From the NCBI RefSeq assembly GCF_016722965.1, contig NZ_JAEQNB010000001.1, forward strand, positions 847,929 through 911,928: a stretch of 64,000 nucleotides of DNA. Reading direction: 5' to 3'. The stretch is from Tumebacillus amylolyticus (GTDB lineage: Bacteria > Bacillota > Bacilli > Tumebacillales > Tumebacillaceae). The notes under the pieces were generated by a model, which was not told the DNA's origin, did no database searches, and was given only the letters and a program-made list of their open reading frames with translations. Position 1 is the stretch's first letter; every line of letters begins with the position of its first letter. A program made the translations under genes and the position numbers. Shown in pieces: positions 58,647 through 64,000 of this stretch.

Positions 58647-59171
58647 ATGGGAAACGCACAGAAAGCTTTGGTCATGGCGGCGGGGATTTTTCTCGCAATT
58701 GCCCTGATTACCATCGCTGTGGTGATGTTCATTTCGGCACAAGAAGCGACGAAGACCGCGCAGGATAACTTCTCCGGGATTCAGAATGAGCTGTCGAGCA
58801 CGTCGTTTAACGTGTACGACAACACGATTGTCTCGGGGTCGCAGGTTGTGAATGCTCTGCGCAAATATGACAACCGTCAAGAGTTCGGCATCCAAGTAAT
58901 CGTAGGCACTGACCGTCCGTCGGGTGCTTGGTACGGAGATGTGGTTTCATCCACCGGTAATATTGCGACAACGGACCATGCGTCGCAAGCTACGGAGTCC
59001 GCAAACACGTACGGTGGCCGTATTCACAATTCCTACTACTACACTCGCCCAGTAGAAGCGGAGGCAATTGAATCCCGACATTACGTCAACCCGGCAGGTC
59101 GTTTCCAAGCTATTGTCGTTCGCGACACATCCAATGTCGTCAAAGGCCTTGTGTTCACCCAGCAAGACTAG
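58647..59171 (+). CDS. Pilin-like single-pass protein, copy 1
   Basis: The 174-residue protein has a hydrophobic segment at about residues 8-30 (ALVMAAGIFLAIALITI) after a very short N-terminus (MGNAQK), then an extracytoplasmic domain. The first 70 residues are nearly identical to those of copy 2 at 60145 (EATKTAQDNFSGIQNELSSTSFNVYD, GSQVVNALRK). The middle (about 78-140) differs, and the C-terminus is again alike (NPAGRFQAIVVRDTSNVV). This layout suits a major and minor pilin-like subunit. I do not see a classical prepilin peptidase site. It follows the platform gene by 15 bases. Confidence 0.75.
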   Translation: MGNAQKALVMAAGIFLAIALITIAVVMFISAQEATKTAQDNFSGIQNELSSTSFNVYDNTIVSGSQVVNALRKYDNRQEFGIQVIVGTDRPSGAWYGDVVSSTGNIATTDHASQATESANTYGGRIHNSYYYTRPVEAEAIESRHYVNPAGRFQAIVVRDTSNVVKGLVFTQQD

Positions 59172-59174
59172 ATC

Positions 59175-59552
59175 ATGGGCAGCACAACACGAAAAATGCT
59201 CTACATGAGTGTCGCGATGATCTTGTTCATATCGGCGCTTTCGATGGGCTACACCTTGTTCACCAGCACGGCTGATGCGTTGGATCAGACGTATCAAACG
59301 AACCAAGGGCTTGACCGCAATCAAACGACTACATTAAAAGAGACTTCGAAAACGGACACCGTCCTTGGGTCGGTCGTCGTCCAAAATATCTATCACAATC
59401 ATGACTTGGGGATTCCCGTCTACGTCGACGGCGTAGACCGCTCCGACCCCGACACGGTTGGGACGATCAACGTACAGGCGAAGTTCAACGTGACCTTCAT
59501 TCGGGACACCCAAGGCCATCTCACCAGCATTCGTTACACCACGACACCGTAG
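59175..59552 (+). CDS. Small single-pass pilin-like protein
   Basis: The 125-residue protein has an N-terminal membrane segment (residues 8-28, MLYMSVAMILFISALSMGYTL preceded by TTRK). A short Ser/Thr/Asp-rich extracytoplasmic domain ends in beta strands (GTINVQAKFNVTFIRDTQGHLTSIRYTT). The end resembles the pilin-like neighbours (NVTFIRDTQG compared with SIIRDDSNV). I suspect a minor subunit of the same structure. It starts three bases after copy 1 and is followed 13 bases later by another small membrane protein. Confidence 0.65.
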   Translation: MGSTTRKMLYMSVAMILFISALSMGYTLFTSTADALDQTYQTNQGLDRNQTTTLKETSKTDTVLGSVVVQNIYHNHDLGIPVYVDGVDRSDPDTVGTINVQAKFNVTFIRDTQGHLTSIRYTTTP

Positions 59553-59565
59553 AGGAGGATGGTCG

Positions 59566-60108
59566 ATGAACTCAATATCCAAAGTGTTCGCTTTGATCCT
59601 CGCCGTCCTGCTCCTCTACTTCTACCCGATGTCAGAAGGGTTTGAACGCCAAGACGACATCTCGTACATGGTCGCCCTGAAAGCGGTCACCACTTTCACC
59701 GACTCCGTTCGCAACAAAGGCTACATCTCTCCGCAGATGTACAACGACTTTTTCACCGAGTTGCAGACGACGGGGAACACGTTCGATGTGAAGATGGAGC
59801 ACCAGCACAAGCGGTACGATCCGACGATCCCGGACCCGAGCAATCCGACGCAGGACAAGTACGTGATCAACTACGACGAGTTTTACACCCAGCAGATCAT
59901 GGACCTGATGTTCCCGGACAACACCACAGGGATCGACGACCCGAGCCGCCGCTATGAAATGCAGGCTGGAGATTACTTCAAAGTCACGGTCGTCAACACG
60001 AACAAAACAGCGGCAACGCTGATGCGGGACTTTTTGAACAATGGAAGCTCCGATACAGAGAAAATTGTCATCCCATACGGGGGCATGGTTCTCAACGAAG
60101 ATTATTAG
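59566..60108 (+). CDS. Single-pass membrane protein of the Tad-like locus
   Basis: The 180-residue protein has a membrane segment at residues 5-21 (SKVFALILAVLLLYFYP). An outer domain rich in Asp, Asn, Thr and Tyr follows (DISYMVALKAVTTFTDSVRNKGYISPQMYNDFFTELQTTGNTFDVKMEHQHKRYDP, then DYFKVTVVNTNKTAATLMRDFL). The family is not known to me. Its position between pilin-like genes suggests a minor or assembly subunit. It ends 36 bases before pilin-like copy 2. Confidence 0.65.
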   Translation: MNSISKVFALILAVLLLYFYPMSEGFERQDDISYMVALKAVTTFTDSVRNKGYISPQMYNDFFTELQTTGNTFDVKMEHQHKRYDPTIPDPSNPTQDKYVINYDEFYTQQIMDLMFPDNTTGIDDPSRRYEMQAGDYFKVTVVNTNKTAATLMRDFLNNGSSDTEKIVIPYGGMVLNEDY

Positions 60109-60144
60109 ACAGAGAAAACTAGGGAAAAAAGGGGATACACCTAC

Positions 60145-60666
60145 ATGGGAAACGCTCAGAAAGCTTTGGTCATGGCTGCCGGCATCTTTCTCGCAATCGC
60201 ACTGATCACCATCGCGGTCGTGATGTTCATCTCAGCCCAAGAAGCGACCAAGTCGGCACAAGAGAACTTCTCCGGTATTCAGCGTGAGTTGTCCAGCACG
60301 TCGTTCAACGTGTACGACGGCACGACGATTTCCGGCTCGCAGGTTGTCAACGCCTTGCGCAAATTCAGCCAACAAAAGCAATTCGGGGTATTGGTCATCA
60401 CAGGGCGTAATAAAATTGCGACGACACCTGTTTCCGGAGGTACTTGGTACAACGGAGTGGTGAATGAATCGACGGGAATCGTTTCGTACGATTCGACTCT
60501 TCCGGCATCATCTTCGAATGTGGTTCCAACCAGTGGGTACAGTCAACTCGCGGACTCGACCACGCAAAGTGCCACTACGTACATCAACCCGGCTGGTCGT
60601 TTCAATGCTTCGATCATTCGAGACGACTCGAACGTGATTCACGGCCTGAAGTTCGTTCAGCAATAA
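60145..60666 (+). CDS. Pilin-like single-pass protein, copy 2
   Basis: The 173-residue protein is a paralogue of copy 1. The N-terminal membrane segment and following helix are almost unchanged (TKSAQENFSGIQRELSSTSF, GSQVVNALRK), the central region is unrelated, and the tail is similar (YINPAGRFNASIIRDDSNVIHGLKF). DNA of the first 200 bases is also highly similar, so the duplication is fairly recent, while the centre has diverged. A second pilin with a different surface would allow a composite or alternative fibre. A hairpin with a T run follows the gene. Confidence 0.75.
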   Translation: MGNAQKALVMAAGIFLAIALITIAVVMFISAQEATKSAQENFSGIQRELSSTSFNVYDGTTISGSQVVNALRKFSQQKQFGVLVITGRNKIATTPVSGGTWYNGVVNESTGIVSYDSTLPASSSNVVPTSGYSQLADSTTQSATTYINPAGRFNASIIRDDSNVIHGLKFVQQ

Positions 60667-60680
60667 TCCTGACGCCAAAC

Positions 60681-60721
60681 AATCTGTCGCTCCCTCACGC
60701 GAGGGGGCCACAGATTTTTTT
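60681..60721 (+). terminator. Terminator or attenuator within the Tad-like locus
   Basis: AATCTGT (60681-60687) and ACAGATT (60710-60716) form the base, with CTCCCTC and GAGGGGG as an inner stem, followed by T5. It can end or reduce transcription after the pilin genes. Confidence 0.75.
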
Positions 60722-60754
60722 AGGGACAAAACGAGAGGGGAGTGACGCACCGCC

Positions 60755-61819
60755 ATGAAGATCACGAACTTTGCCATCATCGCCGTGCTGCTCCTGCTGC
60801 CGTTCTTCGTCTTCAACGGCTGGCACGTCACTGCACAAAAAGCGTCGCTCAACCTCGAAACGCGCTACAACGCCGCCATCACCTCGGCGGTGCAAGACGG
60901 GGCAAAAGCGCTGACGTTCAACGAGAAACAAGAGTTCGAATCAGGCTACGGCTCATTAAAAAAATACCGTGCCAACAAGGAGGCGGCGGTCGACGCTTTT
61001 TTGCACTCGCTGTACCTGAGCTTTGACGCGGAGGATGAAGCGACGCAAGGAACGCTGATGAGCTACATCCCCGCCCTGATGGTGATTGATTTTGACGGCT
61101 ACTACTTGTACTCGCCGCAGCCATACTCCGGCGCGTCCGGCTTGGAATCCAAGCACGTCTTCTCCGAAAAAAAACCGTGGGTCTTCACCGATACCTCGAA
61201 CAACACGATCGGCTTCACCCTCGACGACACGGTTCAAGTCTTTGACCGTCTGCACAACCGCTGGGAGGACGGTTCTCTCGACGACGTTGAAAAGCAGGTC
61301 AACCGCGAATATTACCAAAATCCGCTGTTCGGCTACAATTCCAAGGAACTTCACACCTGGGCGACCGACCACGCAACGTTCGACGGCTTCCGTCGGACGA
61401 CGATCATCGGGGCTCTCCAAACCGACTTGGAGCAGGAGATCAACTCCTACAACGCCTACGCCAAGTCGCAAGGCATCGCCTACACGTTCACCCTTCCCAC
61501 CATCGACCAAGAGCAGTGGAACAACACCGTGGACGACATCGGCCTGCTCGCCTTCATCCAAGGCATTCCCATGGGCGACAAAACCTACAACAACTACGCC
61601 CTCGGCGGATCGCGCATCGTGAAAAAAGACGCGCTGATCGGCGTGAAGGGCAAAGACCCCGGCCCGATGAAAGGCAGTCAGTACTACTTCCGCGAAAGCT
61701 GTCTGCCGAAGTTCGACATGACCAACTACCAACGCACCGAGACGTTCACCAACGAGAAAGACGCCGCCCAAAAAGGCTACCGGCCGTGGAGTTGCTTAAA
61801 CGGGGGAATGGGCAATTAG
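60755..61819 (+). CDS. Membrane-anchored extracytoplasmic protein of the Tad-like locus
   Basis: The 354-residue protein has an N-terminal anchor (residues 5-22, NFAIIAVLLLLPFFVFNGW) and a large outer domain. The start of that domain is helical (ASLNLETRYNAAITSAVQDGAKALTFNEKQEFE), like TadE/F-type pseudopilins, followed by a mixed region with DFDGYYLYSPQPYS. Two Cys near the C-terminus (ESCLPKF and RPWSCLNGG) could form a disulfide. I do not recognise a family. It follows the hairpin after pilin copy 2 and has a GAGGGGAG ribosome site. Confidence 0.65.
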   Translation: MKITNFAIIAVLLLLPFFVFNGWHVTAQKASLNLETRYNAAITSAVQDGAKALTFNEKQEFESGYGSLKKYRANKEAAVDAFLHSLYLSFDAEDEATQGTLMSYIPALMVIDFDGYYLYSPQPYSGASGLESKHVFSEKKPWVFTDTSNNTIGFTLDDTVQVFDRLHNRWEDGSLDDVEKQVNREYYQNPLFGYNSKELHTWATDHATFDGFRRTTIIGALQTDLEQEINSYNAYAKSQGIAYTFTLPTIDQEQWNNTVDDIGLLAFIQGIPMGDKTYNNYALGGSRIVKKDALIGVKGKDPGPMKGSQYYFRESCLPKFDMTNYQRTETFTNEKDAAQKGYRPWSCLNGGMGN

Positions 61820-61862
61820 ATCGCTATGATTCCTAGTTGATATTAAAAAATATGACTATTTT

Positions 61863-61871
61863 TGGTATACT
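61863..61871 (+). promoter_or_regulatory. Extended -10 promoter before the CpaE-like/EssC genes
   Basis: TGG followed by TATACT (61866-61871) fits an extended -10 box, with a weak TTAAAA (61843-61848) 17 bases upstream. It can express the last two genes separately from the pilin part. Confidence 0.55.
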
Positions 61872-61898
61872 AAATCATATTTAGAAGGGGGTACAGAG

Positions 61899-63182
61899 AT
61901 GAGACTGGTATTTGCTTTCGGTTCGGCTCCGCTCGGCCAGAAGCTGCAAACGTTCCTGCCGTACCCTGCGATCGAATGGAGTGACAACCTCCAATCGGAG
62001 GCGGAGTTGCAAGCGGAGTTGTCTGCGGGCCGTTGTGAGTTGTTGATCCTCGACCCGACCCTGCGCTGGTCGCAGGAAGCCAATGAACTTGCACACCGCT
62101 ACGGCGTTGACGTCTTGCTGTTCTACGGAGACCTGCGCGACACCGCAAATCAAATCGTGCGGCGCATCGCTCCGCTTTTATCCGCCCAAGACGAACTCCT
62201 GGAACCGATCCGCCCGAACCTCCCCGACGAGGACGAGCATCGAGGCCCGGTCCGAATTATTGAAAAAGAAAAAATCGTCGAAGTCGAAAAAATCATCGAA
62301 AAGGAACGCATCGTCGAACGCCAGATCAAAGTCGCCGTTCCCGTGCATTCCTACGTTTCGATGCAAAGTAAAGTTTGCATGTTCCTCAACCTCACGCCGC
62401 GTGCCGGGGCGACGTTTGTCACGACGACGCTTGCCACCGCCATCGCCAACCGCAGCCTGCACTGTACGCTGGTTGAGCATCCGGGCAACCGCCCGACGCT
62501 CTACGACCACTTGAACGTCGCCGATCTCAAACCCGACTACAAACCGCCGTTCCACGTCCTCGAGTACGGCTCCTTGAAAAAAGAAGCCGAGCTGCTCTAC
62601 GAAGGCATCGCGATGTACCTCAACCACCCGCAACTGCCCAACGGTGACGTTTCCGCCGAAGAGATCATGAAGCTGGTGTACGAACTGCGGCACTCGCCGT
62701 TCATTTTTTACGATGCTTCGTTTACGCCGGACGGTTTTGATGCCGACATTTTTGACGAGTTTGACCATGTGTTCCTCGTCGTGGACCCCGACCCGGTGCT
62801 TCTCCAACGCCTGATGCCGCCGTCAGACGGGGCACCGCCGACGGAGGAGTTCCTGCTGATTCGAGACCTGCTCCACGCCGAAGAACGCGGCGACTTGCAC
62901 GTCCACGTCGTCGTCAACAAGTTCAACGCCGGCGTCGATCAGAAACTGCTCTTGCAATGCCTCCCGAAAAAACCGCTCGCCCACATCCCCGCGCAATCCA
63001 TGAAGCACCTCTACCGTGCCGCGTGGGAAGCTCGGTTGATCGACGTGGACGACGAGTTGGACGGCGCGCTGAAACCGATCCTCGAACTGCTGGTGCCGGA
63101 CAACTTCCTGCGCACGACGTTGGAAGAGGAGAGGGCGGCGGCGAGCGGCAAGGGGTTATTCGGTCGCTTGTTCAAGAAGTGA
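61899..63182 (+). CDS. CpaE-like protein with receiver-like N-domain and degenerate MinD domain
   Basis: The 427-residue protein has three parts. The N-terminal 100 residues look like a receiver-type fold (LVFAFGSAPLGQKLQTFLPY, ELLILDPTLRWSQEANELAHRYGVDVLLFYGD). A charged heptad segment (IIEKEKIVEVEKIIEKERIVERQI) links to a MinD/CpaE-like domain. There the P-loop reads LTPRAGATFVTTTLATAIANRSLHCTLVEH, lacking the usual Lys before TT. VNKFNAGVDQK sits at the V-N-x-x position. CpaE in Tad systems localises the machine. The gene has GGGGG near its ATG and lies 14 bases before the EssC-like gene, so the two are cotranscribed. Confidence 0.75.
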   Translation: MRLVFAFGSAPLGQKLQTFLPYPAIEWSDNLQSEAELQAELSAGRCELLILDPTLRWSQEANELAHRYGVDVLLFYGDLRDTANQIVRRIAPLLSAQDELLEPIRPNLPDEDEHRGPVRIIEKEKIVEVEKIIEKERIVERQIKVAVPVHSYVSMQSKVCMFLNLTPRAGATFVTTTLATAIANRSLHCTLVEHPGNRPTLYDHLNVADLKPDYKPPFHVLEYGSLKKEAELLYEGIAMYLNHPQLPNGDVSAEEIMKLVYELRHSPFIFYDASFTPDGFDADIFDEFDHVFLVVDPDPVLLQRLMPPSDGAPPTEEFLLIRDLLHAEERGDLHVHVVVNKFNAGVDQKLLLQCLPKKPLAHIPAQSMKHLYRAAWEARLIDVDDELDGALKPILELLVPDNFLRTTLEEERAAASGKGLFGRLFKK

Positions 63183-63196
63183 GATAGGAGGACACC

Positions 63197-64000
63197 ATGA
63201 ACGGAATTCAGTATTACAGACCCGCCCGCACGTATCCCGAGACGCTGCCCAAAGACGAGGTGAAAATCGTCTCGCCCCCGCCGCTGCAACCGCCGAGCAA
63301 AGGGGGCTTGGTCGTCTCGATCATCACCGCCGGCCTCACAATGACATCGGCGTACATCATGTCCACGGTCTACCAAAGCCCGAAAATGGCGTTCGCCGCA
63401 AGCGTCATGGCGGCGATCTCCATCATCACCGCGATTGTGCAAGTCGTCATGCAGAAAAAAAACCGCATGTCTCAACAGCGCTCCGTCAAGAAAAAGTACG
63501 TCAACTACCTCGACGAACAGCACGACAAACTTCAAAAGCTCTCTCTGCGTCAGAAAAAATACTACGACACGCTCTTTCCCGAGCCGTCGCAGTTGCTCGG
63601 CTTCGTTCAACAACGGGAACGCATCTGGGAGCGCAACCGCAGTGACGAGGACTTTTTGACGATCTCGATGGGACGCGGCTCGGTGCCGCTGACGAGCAAA
63701 GCGAAGTTGGAGATGGACGACAACCCGTTTACCGAGTATGACAAGAACTTGGTCTACCGCGCCAAGACGCTCGTTACCAAGTTCGAGTTGATCGAAAACG
63801 CACCGATTGAACTCCCGCTCAAAGACCTCGGGTCGCTGGCGATTCGTGGCAAACGCCACATGATCCAAGAGATGGCGCGCGCCCTGCTCACACAAGTGGC
63901 GGTGTTCCATGCACCGGAAGACGTGCAGATGCTGGTCTACTTCACCAAGGAAGTGGAACAGCAGTGGCAATGGTTCAAATGGCTCCCGCACGGCCGCCGC
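63197..64000 (+). CDS. essC-like: EssC/EccC-like type VII secretion ATPase, N-terminal part (runs off window)
   Basis: The ATG at 63197 has ATAGGAGGACACC upstream; 268 codons are visible and the frame is open to the window end. The start has the R-x-x-R, E-x-L-P-K-x-E-V and PP pattern of EccC/EssC proteins (YYRPARTYPETLPKDEVKIV). Two membrane segments follow (about 38-58 and 63-85), then the helical region KKKYVNYLDEQHDKLQKLS and PSQLLGFVQQRERIWERNRSDEDFLTISMGRGSVPL, which matches the region before the first FtsK/SpoIIIE ATPase domain. EssC drives export of WXG100-type substrates. No FHA domains precede it here. The ATPase domains lie beyond the window. Confidence 0.85.
   Translation, partial: MNGIQYYRPARTYPETLPKDEVKIVSPPPLQPPSKGGLVVSIITAGLTMTSAYIMSTVYQSPKMAFAASVMAAISIITAIVQVVMQKKNRMSQQRSVKKKYVNYLDEQHDKLQKLSLRQKKYYDTLFPEPSQLLGFVQQRERIWERNRSDEDFLTISMGRGSVPLTSKAKLEMDDNPFTEYDKNLVYRAKTLVTKFELIENAPIELPLKDLGSLAIRGKRHMIQEMARALLTQVAVFHAPEDVQMLVYFTKEVEQQWQWFKWLPHGRR

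Noticed and set aside
54617-58895. Minus-strand open frames of 645 and 772 codons opposite the Tad ATPase and platform
   Set aside because: Both mirror coding genes on the plus strand; composition is rich in Val, Arg, His and Asp as expected of reverse frames in GC-rich DNA.
51878-61899. The 11-base sequence GGGTACAGAGA occurs downstream of both promoters of the Tad-like locus
   Set aside because: One copy is part of a ribosome site and the other lies at a transcription start; with only two copies I cannot tell it from chance.

Overview
The window looks like a chromosomal segment of a GC-rich, monoderm, spore-forming-type Bacillota. The signs are GatCAB, Bacillus-type signal peptidase I, YhfC, DUF6886, B. 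megaterium-style CbiH60 and CbiX, strong AGGAGG ribosome sites and sigma-A promoters. A Tumebacillus/Alicyclobacillaceae-like host is my inference from gene content; no rRNA or other marker is present to prove it. I saw no tRNA, rRNA, CRISPR array, transposase or complete prophage.

Layout. Positions 1-6.2 kb hold scattered housekeeping and hypothetical genes: a lamin-tail surface protein fragment, VanZ-like, GNAT enzymes, YhfC, a VOC protein, signal peptidase I, YciI and DoxX. At 6.2-8.5 kb a Dps-like protein is divergent from a CarH-type B12-dependent MerR photoreceptor and its unknown partner. A chemoreceptor, BluB (lower B12 ligand synthesis) and a DUF4097 protein follow. From 11.9 to 31.7 kb lies an almost complete anaerobic-type adenosylcobalamin pathway: cobT behind one cobalamin riboswitch, then cbiH60-cbiX-cbiJ-cbiC-cbiD-cbiET-cbiL-cbiF-cbiG-cbiA-cobO-cobD-cobU-cobS-cobC-cbiP-cbiZ-cbiB-cobA behind a second one. 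Most of these genes overlap by 4 to 44 bases. Only precorrin-2 dehydrogenase and cobalt uptake are missing. CarH, BluB and this operon together suggest a light- and B12-responsive neighbourhood.

From 31.7 to 40.5 kb come a hypothetical protein, a secreted S53 peptidase, gatCAB, a lipid kinase, a cyclodeaminase-family protein and RlmD. An SDR with different codon habit follows. At 41.6-45.2 kb lies a compact RiPP locus: MFS exporter, LanD/EpiD-type flavoprotein decarboxylase, a 37-residue precursor ending in Cys, and a radical SAM/SPASM enzyme. Positions 45.2-51.7 kb carry DUF695-RraB, DUF2306 and DUF72 genes, an AAA ATPase plus HNH nuclease pair resembling Septu defence, and an MFS pump behind a probable ykkC-like riboswitch.

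From 51.8 kb to the window end runs a Tad-like envelope apparatus. It has a CpaB-like SAF protein, two degenerate MinD/CpaE-like proteins, a membrane-anchored CpaF/TadA ATPase, a fused TadB/TadC-like platform, two near-duplicate pilin-like proteins, three other single-pass proteins and a third CpaE-like protein. It continues directly into the N-terminus of an EssC/EccC-type type VII secretion ATPase. This hybrid and the RiPP locus are the two best candidates for undescribed systems.
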